Source: Hypoxylon rubiginosum (taxonomy: Eukaryota; Ascomycota; Sordariomycetes; Xylariales; Hypoxylaceae). Taken from it: DNA of 64,000 bases. The notes beneath the pieces were generated by a model. That model worked only from the letters and a program-made list of their open reading frames with translations, searched no databases and was not told the origin of the DNA. Shown here in pieces: positions 49,983 through 60,729 of the stretch. Positions within the stretch are counted from its first letter, which is position 1; the number at the start of each line of letters is the position of its first letter. Location of the stretch: contig CADCXA010000056.1 in NCBI GenBank assembly GCA_902806565.1, forward strand, positions 1 through 64,000. The letters are read 5' to 3'. The translations under genes were made by a program, and so were the position numbers.

Positions 49983-51184
49983 TTACAACTCGCCGGAGTT
50001 GACGATAGTGGGTCGCTTGCTGTACTTGATGGCGCCGCTCTGGGAGCCTGTGGCCTCAAGAGCCTTGACGATGGCTATCGAGGCGTCGTCGGAGACGATG
50101 CCGAAGGGGACGTGACGGCCATCGAGCCAGCTGGTCTTGACAGTAGTAATGAAGAACTGAGAGCCGTTGCTGTTCGAGCGTCGTATTAGCATACTCCAGG
50201 TTAAGGGACTCTAACCCGTAGGCTGGGAGGCAGGGTCAGGGTCGGGGATATCTGATACTTACGTGTTGGGGCCGGCGTTAGCCATGGACAAGGTGTACTT
50301 GTTGGTGTGCTTGAGGTCGAGGTTCTCGTCCGCGAACTTCTCACCGTAGATGGACTTGCCACCGGTGCCCTGCCATACGGTGAGTACAATTGAAAGTTGA
50401 CTTGTAATCGAAGAGTAAGTGACATACGTTACCACGGGTGAAATCACCGCCCTGGAGCATGAATTCGGGGATGATGCGGTGGAAGGAAGATCCCTTGTAA
50501 CCGAAACCCTTCTCGCCGGTGCATAGGGCGCGGAAGTTCTCGGCCGTCTTGGGTACGAGCCCTTTCCAGAGCTCGAGGTTGATACGACCGGTCTGGGCTA
50601 TTAGATAGAAGACGTGTCAGCTTAAGATCGATTGGGAAAGCAGATTGAACACGGCCGTGATGAAGGATGGGGAACGAAGCTGCGAGATCAATTCGATATT
50701 CCAGGCGAGGGACCTTTGGACGTATCCATCCCACGTAGAGCTAGTCGAGCTGGCTGATGACATAGCTTTCGATTGGGCTCTAGAAAGGCCAATGATGACA
50801 GGAATGAGGGCGGCGATGGGATTGGAGAAGCAACTTACGCTTTACAGTAGTGGTAGGTCTGCCATTCTCCATGACGGGACCCTCCCACTCGACGTCGAAA
50901 AAGCTACGAAGTCGATTAGCTCTGTCCGGACGGATGTGGATGTCCTATACAGGAGACATAGGGGAGACTTACACCTTGACGAGTTCGTTGGACATTTTGG
51001 CGGATGTGGCAGAGAAGAATCGAGTGGATGATTGGTTTGTGGAAGATGAAGAGACGAAGGCTGATGGTTTGGGAAAGATGGAAGGTCGAAAGCAAGAAGA
51101 CCAAGTTGAAGTGGAAAATGAGGAAGAGGAAGAAAACGCAGCGCGGGGCACTCGAAGGAGGGGTTGGAAGGTCGGTCTCATCAT
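49983..51184 (-). CDS. csr-1: Cyclophilin, with cytosolic and mitochondrial start options
   Basis: A peptidyl-prolyl cis-trans isomerase of the cyclophilin A group. Exons for the short form are 50995-50973, 50903-50839, 50597-50428, 50369-50263 and 50169-49983 (183 residues, [16 protein letters not shown]...). An in-frame ATG at 51184 extends exon 1 by 63 residues that are rich in Arg, Ser, Phe and Thr and almost without acids, a classic mitochondrial presequence, ending FFSATSAK just before MSNELV. Catalytic and ligand-site residues are present: [15 protein letters not shown] with the active-site Arg, [32 protein letters not shown], and the cyclosporin-site Trp in TSWLDGRHV. The following [19 protein letters not shown] departs from the usual VFG-x-V pattern. 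Intron 2 is long (241 bp). In Neurospora crassa one gene is known to make both forms, and this layout matches. Confidence 0.93.
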
Positions 51185-51997
51185 CTTTGCAGCTGCAGAT
51201 TGGTAAAGAGGTGTCTAAGGGAGGGGTCAGCTTGAGCTCGGAGCCAATCGCGTCACTGATGTGAGAGGAAAAAAGATCTTTCGTAAGGAAAAGTCCTGGT
51301 GGGGTTGCGTTGTACCGCATAGGATTTTTTTGTTTATGTGCGGGTTAGGATCCACTAAGAGGTACATAACCTTATGTAGAGTACCTTAGGGGACATGGGG
51401 GGTACCCAGGGGGGAGGGGTACCTAAAGGGGGGGCGAAGGAGGGGAGGGGGGATTAAATGCACGTAGCTAATAGCAAGCAACAGGTGCGAAGGGAGCTGT
51501 CGTCACTCTCACCAGTCACACATCTTTCTCGCTCCCACTTGAGGCGGACTTACAGGCCACAGGCCATAGGCTGCCAGGCTTCTAGTATCAAGTACGAAGT
51601 ACCTCAGGTGTGCAGGTAAAAGGTTATAGGTTATAGGCAAGAGATATGAGGTACATGTACATATGTAACTATGACATAGGATAGATCCAACTCCACAAAC
51701 AACCTTAGGGAGGTAGATGGACGTCTACTACATACCAAACCTAGCCAAGGAACGGCAGTATGAGTAAAAAGAATAAAAGGAAGAGGATCACTTGGACCTA
51801 AACGATTGCAAACTAGCTATCCGAGAATAATAAATAAAATTGGCAGCTTTTGAAAGACATGAAAGTGTAGATATGACCAACAGTAAAAGGGGCAAGTTTT
51901 TTTTTGTCTTCTCCTCTCACCCCGCCATTTCGATCTGATGATGAAATGTACCTAGGAGGTAGGTAGGTAGGTATGTATATTTTCTAGGGGGTTCCTT

Positions 51998-52025
51998 GAT
52001 GGGATGGGATGGGATGGGACGGGAT
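51998..52025. repeat. GATGG pentanucleotide microsatellite
   Basis: About five head-to-tail GATGG units with one interruption (GACGG). Confidence 0.8.
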
Positions 52026-52661
52026 CTGGAGAGACCAAGTACTCTTCGTCTCTCTACCCTTTCTCTCCACGGGCATTCTTAGGTGAACTTCCTAGAGGGA
52101 GGTAGCAGAAACATATTTCCCTTGCACGTCGTCAAACATTTTAACTTGTTGTTAGCTGGCGCTGATCCATCTTGACAACGAAGGGGGAAAAGGGCAAAGC
52201 TACCCAAGTTATGTCTTTTGACACTCCCCTACCCAATACGTACACATATGTATGACAGTATGGATCGGGGATTTTTCTCGGACAAAGCAAACGAGACAAT
52301 TGTATTGTCGGCACCCTCACAGCACGGTAATGACAACGACACTTGGAACATTGGTCCAGTCCCACGTGCGCCTCTCCGTCTCTCCGTTGGATAGGGGTAC
52401 TACATCCCCACGCAATGAGCCAAAGAGTCAACTTCCTCAGTGTCCCCTGTGCTTCTCAGGTTCTCGCATGCAAAATGCTTTGACCTCCTGCCACGCTTGT
52501 AGAAAGGGGCTGGGCTGGAAGGGTGTGATGTTGTTCCGGTGTACATAACATACTGGATGTATAGAAGCTTCGGTTTGCTAGTAGGTACACACATACACGG
52601 TTACCTCTATACCACAAGCATGCGACAAGCATCCCACTAGAGATGCATGTTGCAACATCTA

Positions 52662-52713
52662 TACACGCCCGCACCCACACCTACACCTACACCCACACCC
52701 ACACCCATACTCA
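52662..52713. repeat. CACCCA/CACCTA hexanucleotide microsatellite
   Basis: Imperfect repeats of ACACCC and ACACCT run for about 50 bp. They resemble but do not match fungal telomere repeats. Confidence 0.75.
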
Positions 52714-53857
52714 CGTTTGTTCTCACAACTCACAACACACATACCACCAAGGCGGACGCGGATAGCCGGGGGCAATAGCTGCAACTTCACCCCGCATCCG
52801 TCCGTCCTTTAGTTCTCCAAAAGTTCGGCATGCTTCGGTCTGACAAGGAACAGATCAGGGTCCATGCTGTCGCTTTGACGCATAGCGCCTCCGGAGCACC
52901 AGTGCAACTCGATGGCCTTGCATGGTATTATTTTCAGGCTGGGTAGGTAGATACTGTCCACGATAATACGAAGGAGGATGGGTTTGAGGATGGGTTAAGA
53001 AAAGAGGAAGACGATGACGGCAATGGGTAGGACACGATGCATGTCGGCGTCAGGGCTCGCAATACTTAGTGAGAGAACTTGATTTGCGAGCTATCTGCGA
53101 CCCGGACTAATGTCTGCAAGGTCCAGCTCCGCTTAGAGATCGCTTCTCAAGCTTGTTGCAGAATGGAAATTTGATAGTAACCTATAGGTATAGGTAAAAG
53201 GTAAAAGAGTAAACGTCGTCACATACCTTAAGTGATAGCTTGGTAATGATGGTTTAAATCAATATTGATGGAATGTATAATAGGCTCTCAAATCCTAGAA
53301 ACTGATAGAACGATGCAAGCATGTAGTTGTTGGTCTTGACTCTTAGATGGTAGAGTCAATTTTAGAGCTCTCACAGCGACAGCTCAAATTTTTTAATGTT
53401 AGCCCCCTTTCGAGGTGACCTTGCACGTATGCATGTCGCTGTCGGGACTGGTCCGAGCGTCCGAGAGCTTCTCTTGAAGAATGATCAAGGCACGTGACGT
53501 TCGGCTTCCGTGGGCAGTTTACGTAATACATGGATGTGTTGGTAAGGAGCTTGTAGGTACCTAGGTACCCAACTCTTTATAGGCGATTCAGGTGCAGCAG
53601 GTGGTCATTGCGCTTATTAGTCGGGCAATTCATCAGGGGTCGGAATGGGAAAGTCCAAAGTGTCAAGACCTCCCAATTCATTCAACTCTCCGAAGCCCAA
53701 AACAAAAACATCTCGACATCTAGTCCACGCCCTAAAGCTCCCACGCTTTTCTCTACTTCTCTTGTAAAATTGGATTCCTCAATCGTTTCTTAGCCCTACC
53801 GAACTCCTCTCTTCCCTCTCGCTGTCCCTGATTGGGACAGAACAGCCGCCACCGAAG

Positions 53858-55658
53858 ATGGATTTCAACAGTCTCAAGGACCAGGTAACTAACCTGACGC
53901 TGTATGATATCAAAGCTGGTGTTCGCAAAGTTCAAAATGGTAAGGGTTTTTTTGCATCGTAGGAATGGCAGTACTAATACGCGCACCATGTATAGCTGTC
54001 ATGAATTACACCGAGATGGAGGCCAAGGTCGGTTGCTTTTTTCCAATTAGTCTTAACTCCGTGAGAACTCGTTGGGCTGACATGCGCTTGCGCAACAGGT
54101 GCGAGAAGCTACTAATAACGAACCATGGGGCGCGTCGTCGACTCTGATGCAGGAAATCGCCAACGGCACATTCAATTAGTACGCGCACGCCATATTGTCC
54201 GTTTATCGTCGCACTAACTTGGTCGATGTTAGCCAAACCCTCAACGAAATCATGCCTATGATCTATCGGCGCTTCACCGAAAAGGCGGCCGAGGAGTGGA
54301 GGCAGATTTATAAGGCGCTCCAGCTGCTCGAGTTCCTGATAAAGCACGGCTCCGAGAGGGTCATTGATGACGCTCGCGGCCATATCACACTCTTGAAGAT
54401 GCTACGACAATTTCACTTCATCGACCAGAACGGCAAAGACCAGGGCATCAACGTCCGGAACCGTGCCAAGGAGCTTGCCGACCTGCTAGGCGACGTTGAG
54501 CGGATTCGAGGTGAAAGGAAGAAAGCCCGGACTAACAAAGCCAAGTACACGGGGGTCGAGGGTGGCGCCATGAGCGGCTTCTCTGGCAGCAGCCGCTACG
54601 GTGGCTTCGGCAGTGAGTCCGGCTATGGCGGTTCGCCTGCGGGAGGCTACGGCGGCTACTCGGGTGGTGTCTACGGCGACGGCGGCGGTTTTGGGGGCCA
54701 ATCTGATGACTGGAAGGATACCACTGCTGGCAGTCGAGCCGACAAGTTTGAGGAATACGACGAATTCGACGAAGGCTCCGCGCCGTCGAGCTCCTCCCGA
54801 GCGAAGCGACCAGAAAGGGGTGAGAGAATGGGCGTCAAGAAGACCACACCAGCCGATCCCCCGAAGAAGAAGGAGCCCGAAGTCGACCTCTTCTCCTTCG
54901 ACGACTCGGAACCTGCGCCCGCCAGCGCTACCGCGGTGCCTGCTTCGTCCAACGGTTCCTCTGCCCTAGCTGCGCTATCAACCGCCAATAATAACGACGA
55001 TGATGACTTTGACGACTTCCAATCGGCAACGCCTGCGCATTCGAGCAACATGGGCATCCCTCCACCTATGGTGACGTCGAGTGCCCAATCCACCGCCCAG
55101 TTCGCCGCCCCAAAGCCCCTGTCTGGGCCACAGCAAGCCAACCTGACCGATATGATGTCTTCCATCTCGCCACCCGCGAGCTCCACCACCACGCCAGCAG
55201 CCAACTATTCGTCTTTTAGCATACCAACTGGTCCTAGCATATCCGCTCAGCCGCCGAAGTCAACCCCTAGTTACCAGGCGGCCACACCTAATTATTACCA
55301 ATCCATCCAGGTAGCCCAACCGACGGGATCGTCAGTCTCCGCAATGTCATCCGCGTCCGTGTCTACGCCGTCTGGTCTATCAGCTTTTAATAAGCCGGCG
55401 GCCCCAGCTACAGCAAAGTCAGCTGCCGCCGGCGACCCGTTTGCCAACCTGTGGGGTCAGGCTGGCAGCGGCCTGAAGAAGTCTGGCACCCCCGCTGCTG
55501 GCCCCAAGATGGGTCAGCTCGCTAAAGAAAAGACCAGTGCTTCGCTCTGGGGCGCCCCGGCGGCGGGCACGTCAAAGCCCGCGGGAAGCTCACAGTCGAG
55601 CAGCGGTCCAGCGAATACGACAACGGGAAGCAGTGGTCTAGATGACTTATTAGGATAA
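53858..55658 (+). CDS. ENTH-domain epsin-like clathrin adaptor (Ent3/epsinR type)
   Basis: Exons 53858-53939, 53996-54027, 54099-54178 and 54233-55658 give 539 residues. The ENTH domain fills about residues 1-150 with the signature NYTEMEAKVREATNN, EPWGASSTLMQEIANGTFNY, LNEIMPMIYRRF and YKALQLLEFLIKHGSERVID. It binds phosphoinositides and bends membrane. The rest is low-complexity: a Gly/Tyr/Ser-rich segment (about 185-235), then EVDLFSFDD, an acidic NDDDDFDDFQSA motif of the type bound by gamma-adaptin/GGA ear domains, and a Ser/Pro/Thr-rich tail with DPFANLW and a final DDLLG. No ubiquitin-interacting motif or NPF triplets were seen, which favours the Golgi/endosome Ent3 branch over plasma-membrane epsins; that part is inference. 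Small 5' exons with short introns are normal for this gene. Confidence 0.93.
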
Positions 55659-57502
55659 ACGACGTGGCATGGCTATGATGAATTCATAGGTTCGGCCAAC
55701 TTTCTGCTAACAAACGACCGAAGACTTTGTATATCGATCGCATTGGTGATGCTTGCAATCTACAACAATTGCTTGACTTAACCACTTAGAATGGGGAGTT
55801 GATTGGCAGGTGAAGTTGTCTTTGAGCTCACTGCCGGGTGGTCGGTTTGATGTGCTCATAAAATGGAGGCGTAGGGAGTAAAAATACTAGGTACAATTGA
55901 ACGCTGTGAACAAACCACATAGTGCTAGTTACGAGTGTCCTTGCGCTATGGTAGTCATTCGATTGTAAACTGAACCGGCTCAGAAGCATTCATGCAATTC
56001 AAAGTATCACATGATATCGTGTCACTTTGCAACATGTGCTATCTTAACACGCGCGACGCAATGCGGTGGATAACTCGTATATGTAGGTACTGTTACCCGT
56101 TTCAGGTCGAGGTGGACGGTGGTAGAATTTCTACCAAGGACCGGCAGTTCGATTCGCCAGCAGCAAAACATGCGGCTCTAGCATACAGTTCTGCATAGGA
56201 ATAGAGCCGCCTTTCCAGGCCAGCGGCCAGCGGTGGGCTCGACTTCGCCTCATCCGTTAATATCGGCTTGTATATGTCGTACACATCATATCATTCTTCA
56301 AGGGAGACTACCCCGGCTGGACGGTTGGACCATCTCATTGGTCAACAGATCAAGAGACTTTTTGTTTTTGAAACAAAAACAACAATGATACCCTTGTTCA
56401 CGCCATATAGCTACAGACCTACGATACCTGGCAACATTATCCATGCTGGGCGGCTACGGACGTTGTCTTAAGACTACTAACCGCGGCCCGCGCTTAAGAC
56501 CCCGGACTGACCCACCGATCTCATTTCGTCCTAGCCAAGTCATGAGCCAACCAGAATTCTCCGATCACAACGTCCATAGCTGTGGTTGAGACGACGCTAA
56601 GTGGCCGCGCCTCTGTTGGCGTACCTGAACTAGTATTCACGGCTGTCATGGTAGCGGAATATAGAGCTAGGTTGCTAGGTTCCTGGCAGACAAACCTGAT
56701 CGACGTGTAGGTCCGTGTTATATTGTACTGTATTCCACCACAAGCGCGGCGATCGTCATCTCTTCCCTGATTGGGCACGCCAGCGCGTCCTGAGTCCCGC
56801 CATCCGCATCGAGTGCCGATACGTTGTCGAAAATAGCAATGCGGATGAAGACATACGAGCACTAGAAGCCAAAGCATGGCTTGCTCGGGATCGAGCCTAG
56901 AACTGCTTGACGCGGGAACCTTGTCAGCTTCGTAGAATTCGAAATGAAAGGACTCATAGAGGCTGACCTGGGTTATGGGTCTTCGGTGTGTGGTAAGATA
57001 TTTAAGGTAAAGAAATCCCCCAAGAAATGTTACGATTATTTCCTACGTCTCACGAACTAAACTGATCTCTCATTGCATTATCTATCTTTTTCCTTGAGTC
57101 TTTCTCTTTTTTCCTTGATTTCCTATCTTATTTCTGTCTCTCTTTTCTGGGCGGTTCACTAGGTATCAACGGTCTTTGGATAGGTATCTCGACGCCTTCA
57201 TTGGGTCATACGAATCTCCTATTTGCGATTTACGGTCTTCTTCCAAGCTATACATCGGTCTCTTTCCACGCAGTAGAACTGCTTCGGCTATAAACCTCGT
57301 TCTTTTTTACCTATTCCATAAAGTCCCTACTTAGCATTCCCCGGTCTCCAGCCGTCACTCATTCACAATTCGTTCCTCAACCCCCCAAGCGTTTATCCCG
57401 TATCCACGCCGGCGTCTTCCAATACGCACCATCCTCAATCTCAACAGACCCCGGCCACAACTCTCGCTCATAACCGACTTTGAGGCAAGCATCCCGTTGA
57501 GA
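55659..57502. other. Intergenic region, 1.8 kb
   Basis: Beyond 57000 the sequence is pyrimidine-rich (TTTCTCTTTTTTCC-like tracts), as expected for a fungal promoter and leader. No convincing gene was found; a minus-strand open frame at 56521-56877 has no recognisable feature. Confidence 0.5.
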
Positions 57503-58145
57503 ATGCGTTTCCAGGCCCCTCAGCTAGGCGCCCTAGGCGTGACCTTCACGGCCTTCCGCGCCATGCAATTCGTCTCCCTCGTCGCTATTATCGGCATCAC
57601 TGCCAACTTCATCAACGAGATTGTCACCTCTCAGCGCGATGCGCCGGACGTGCTTGTAGGCACTCTCGCTGTAGTAGGTTACCCACACTATATCTCCACC
57701 GATGACTAGGCTCTAATGTGTTCAACAGGCAAGCATTGCAACGCTCTATGTGGCGATCTCGTATATTCTCTACTACGACGGTCTTCTCCCTCTACTTATC
57801 GCAGGCGGAATAGACCTCACTCTTCTCGTAGCTGCTATCGTCGTTGCAGTTACCATTGGCAAACCCTTATCCCTGCTCAAGTGCGAGCTGCTCCCGCAGC
57901 CTATAGCGCCTACTCAGACATTCTCCATGTCTATCTCGGTGCGCGACTATGCCTCGGCGGCTGCTAGGTATAATAACTACTTGGCCGAGATCACGACAGA
58001 CCAGCCGCACTGCTACGAGATCAAGGCGGTCTGGGGCCTAAGCATCTCTCTCTGCGTGCTTTTCGCCTTTTCTGCCGTCGTCTGTATCGGGCTCTGGCGT
58101 CGCATCAAGTCCGGCGCCGCTCCTCCCAAGGATATTGAGGGTTAG
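57503..58145 (+). CDS. Four-TM membrane protein, MARVEL-like
   Basis: Exons 57503-57673 and 57729-58145 give 195 residues. Four hydrophobic segments are visible: AMQFVSLVAIIGITANFI, ASIATLYVAISYILYY, LLPLLIAGGIDLTLLVAAIVV and GLSISLCVLFAFSAVVCIGLW, the layout of fungal MARVEL-type proteins of the plasma membrane. A loop of about 55 residues with two cysteines (LLKCELLP, QPHCYEI) lies between TM3 and TM4. The end LWRRIKSGAAPPKDIEG is basic then acidic, as expected for a cytosolic tail. After its TAG the same frame stays open for 245 more codons, so this may be only part of the protein (see the next entry). The intron is 55 bp. Confidence 0.75.
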
Positions 58146-58883
58146 GGGCGCGCGGGCGCGCGTGGGGATTCGGGAGAGGGTGCCATAGTCGAAAAGTCCG
58201 GGAGGAACTTCGGTGGCCCGGTCCAGCAAATATCAGGACCTGCCGCGCTCGGAACTCGACTCCTCGCCGGTAAGAGCCCCGGACCCGGCCAATGGGCCGC
58301 TCCACCTCCCCTTACGGCTCCCGAACCCGCGCGTCGCCCTCCCATTCTGCGGTCCATCGATGAAAACATTCGACCGGTCCCAGCACCTCCTATCTTGGTA
58401 AATGCCAATGCCGGACATGCTATCGTCATGGGCTATCCTTCGGGAGGTAACATTCCGCGGCCACCCCCAGCAGCGGCGAAGTCTTCCAATCCGGCTGATT
58501 CGCCCAACGAAGACTTTATTACCATCGTTCATCGACCTTCACGTGATCATATTAATGCCAGAGTGGTACCTCTTCCCCCAATTGTCATCCCGCCTACACC
58601 AAGCGACGACGGTTTCGACTCTATCAGTAGAGCGCCGCCGCTACCCCGGGATGCACTTGGAATACCAATCGGCAAGAAGTTTACGCGCACGAAAAGCAGA
58701 AGAGTACACCACGAAGACGACGATGACAGTACGCCCCTAAGCCCAGGTATAGAGACGCAGACGGCATCCAAACAAAGACCGAAACGAAAGACGCTCTGGG
58801 GCGTGATTGAGGGATGGTGGGATTTGGGACTGCTGGAACGAGGCAAGAGTTTGAGAGGGAAAACTTCGTATAATGGCTTATAA
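58146..58883 (+). other. In-frame open extension downstream of the membrane protein
   Basis: Directly after the TAG at 58143-58145 the same frame runs open for 245 codons to a TAA at 58881-58883. The sequence looks protein-like: Pro-rich (APPPLTAPEPARRPPIL, PVPAPPILVNA), then NEDFITIVHRPSRDH, an acidic HHEDDDDSTPLSP and a basic-aromatic end KTLWGVIEGWWDLGLLERG. The first ATG is well inside (about 58429). A 48-nt GT...CATAG stretch at 58141-58188 spans the stop, is a multiple of three and, if removed, fuses the frames as DIE-V-EKSG. So the choices are one protein with a 48-nt intron, stop-codon readthrough, or a separate gene. I do not recognise a family. Confidence 0.55.
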
Positions 58884-59433
58884 ATCAGGTATACGCGTAA
58901 TGATGTGTAATGTGTGTGGTTGGGTTAGGGTAGTTAGATGGTCTGTTCGGTCGGAGTTTTTTTGTTTCTACGATTTACAGGGGGAAAGGTCTAGATTGGA
59001 TTCAACAGGTTGGAATATTAATAAGTGCAAAAATAGGATATAAAAGCTAGCGAATAAATCTAGTATGTGGTCAGGTTAAGCCGTATCAACCGCCCATTCC
59101 AAGCTTCGATTTTGACCTGTGATTAAGTATGTTTGTGGTCGTCGTACCCACGTACGTTGATTAGTCCATTCCAGACGTTCGAGCGCTCTACACCATCACA
59201 GACACATACATATATGCCCTCCTAATTCCGGGCGAGTTGAGCCAATTTCGTGTGAATGAAGCCCTTCCTTTTATGACAATTTGAGAGAAAAGCCATCCGA
59301 TAAGATTACTGCCGTACGTGCCATGGTATGAAAGGTTGAACAGAGTTGAGGACTCAGTCCCGGCCATAAGCATCGACGAGAATGTGAATAGAAGTAGGGA
59401 CATTAGGTCCGTGTTTGGTTTAGGTCTCGTGGA
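58884..59433. other. Intergenic region between convergent genes
   Basis: 3' flanks only; no gene recognised. Confidence 0.5.
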
Positions 59434-60231
59434 TTAAACGGTTGATATGCGAACACGTTTTGGAAAATGGACGTTATCTTCCGAACTCCGCTTTCTCGTT
59501 GTCCCTCTATGATTATTGACCGCCGTGGCTAGTCGGCCCCCTTTCTCCCTTTTTCGGCCAGGGTGGACCAACTTCTGTAGTAGGGCTGACAAGAAGCCTC
59601 CATCCGCCTTCGCTTCGTCAATATCGATCCGCTTGTCGTCCTGTAGGGAATATTTCCTAAAATTTTCGAAGTCGTCCCAATCCCATATCTCTATTTTCTT
59701 GCCAGGTATCCGTCTAGCGTCAACGTAGTCGACAATGTTGACTAGAACCTTCTTCAGCTCTCTTCTAAATTCGTGGATGGTGCTTCTCTGATCAACGCCA
59801 ATCTCTCGACACATGCTTTGGTAAATATCGAGCTTTTCTTGATCGGTCAAGCCGTCTTTGCCGAGCTGAGGAATAGCTCGTGCGGTTTCCGAGGTATCGT
59901 TCGGCTGTGAAGAATAGTGGTATTTCAACTCGTCGCGAATCGCCTTGGTGCGCTCTCTTCGGAATTCCTGCGATCCGGAGACGAAGCCTTGGGAAGAGGC
60001 GAGTCGGTTAAATTCGTCTTCGAAAGACGCGCTAGCGTTGGGCGTGAAATGTAGGAACTGGTCAAAGTAGGACTGTGAGGCGGGCGGTGGCATCAATGCT
60101 GAGGCATCCTCAACCTTGACGCTAACCGCGTCGGGGGAATTTTCGAAGGACCGACTATCTGCATCGTGTATCTGCATCGTGTATCTCATCGTGTATCTGG
60201 TCTTCGGTTTCTTCCGGTGCCTGGATTTCAT
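59434..60231 (-). CDS. Hypothetical basic protein with coiled-coil-like region
   Basis: The open frame gives 265 residues from the ATG at 60231. I do not recognise a family. From residue about 50 it reads as a well-formed soluble protein: SYFDQFLHFTPNAS, EFRRERTKAIRDELKYHY, DQEKLDIYQSMCREIG, EFRRELKKVLVNIVDYVDARR and IEIWDWDDFENFRKY, ending in a Lys/Arg-rich tail with RKRSS and PKRVR, possible nuclear-localisation signals. The opening residues (RYTMRYTMQIHDAD) come from a tandem repeat. A better start lies upstream at 60297 (MPASRASIHDDALAF...) in another frame; a 13-bp duplication separates the two frames. Either the protein starts inside, or the gene carries a frameshift in this genome. C-terminal part is confident, N-terminus is not. 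Confidence 0.7.
   Translation of the reverse strand: MKSRHRKKPKTRYTMRYTMQIHDADSRSFENSPDAVSVKVEDASALMPPPASQSYFDQFLHFTPNASASFEDEFNRLASSQGFVSGSQEFRRERTKAIRDELKYHYSSQPNDTSETARAIPQLGKDGLTDQEKLDIYQSMCREIGVDQRSTIHEFRRELKKVLVNIVDYVDARRIPGKKIEIWDWDDFENFRKYSLQDDKRIDIDEAKADGGFLSALLQKLVHPGRKREKGGRLATAVNNHRGTTRKRSSEDNVHFPKRVRISTV
60156..60193. repeat. Short 13/13/12-bp tandem repeat at the start of the basic-protein gene
   Basis: TATCTGCATCGTG occurs twice (60156-60168 and 60169-60181), followed by a 12-bp version without the inner G (60182-60193). Removing one 13-mer puts the upstream ATG at 60297 in frame with the rest of the gene. Confidence 0.8.
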
Positions 60232-60297
60232 CGGAAGTAGCTGCGTCGCCTACGAATGCTAGGGCGTCATCGTGTATCGAAGCCCTTGAAGCGGGCA

Positions 60298-60729
60298 TTT
60301 GAAAATCCAGACACTTGATCTTTGCATTCCTCCCAGCTACGGTATACGCCAGGCTTTCTTCCTGCCCGGACTGCGTAGTAGGTTGGCCTTTTACGCTTCG
60401 CCATCTCGACTTTTACAATTCGTATGCCGAGTTACTACAGACAAGACGCGTCTGACGCGTCTCAATAGAAGGGATATATGTTTCTAATTATAGATAATTA
60501 TAGATAATTGATTATTTTTGGATAGATGCATAACCAAAGCACTCGGGTACCCAGTGTGCTCGGTTAATTACCCCTTTGGCTGACTTCCAACAAAGCACTG
60601 CGATCAAGGAATGCAAGAATAGAAATTTGACACAACAGCCTGTCTACCTAGGTTAGGATAGAACTATATACCCTCATCTATCTATCTACCTAGGTATCTC
60701 GAAGGTCGTTTATTCGATCAAGCGTCATT
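60298..60729. other. Intergenic region
   Basis: Contains TACCTAGGT words at about 60646 and 60690 and ATAGATAATTATAGATAATT repeats near 60488. No gene recognised. Confidence 0.5.

Larger units (their letters stand above)
51185..53857. other. Intergenic region, 2.7 kb
   Basis: Promoters of cyclophilin and epsin, which diverge. Low-complexity tracts are common: G-rich at 51395-51455, GGTAGG runs at 51955-51975, GATGG runs at 51998-52025, CACCCA-type repeats at 52662-52713, and a CCTAGG palindrome at 53553-53569. No credible gene was found; several short frames lack support. Confidence 0.5.

Noticed and set aside
54195..54232. Start of the epsin gene at 54195
   Set aside because: That point lies inside an intron (54179-54232) with a good branch site; the true first exon at 53858 restores the full ENTH domain.
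56101..56180. tRNA-like stretch with GTTCGATTC
   Set aside because: The T-loop word is there, but the flanking bases do not pair as a T-stem and no acceptor stem or D-arm could be folded.
56521..56877. Minus-strand open frame of 118 codons
   Set aside because: No domain, no clear intron partners and low-complexity start; not enough to call a gene.
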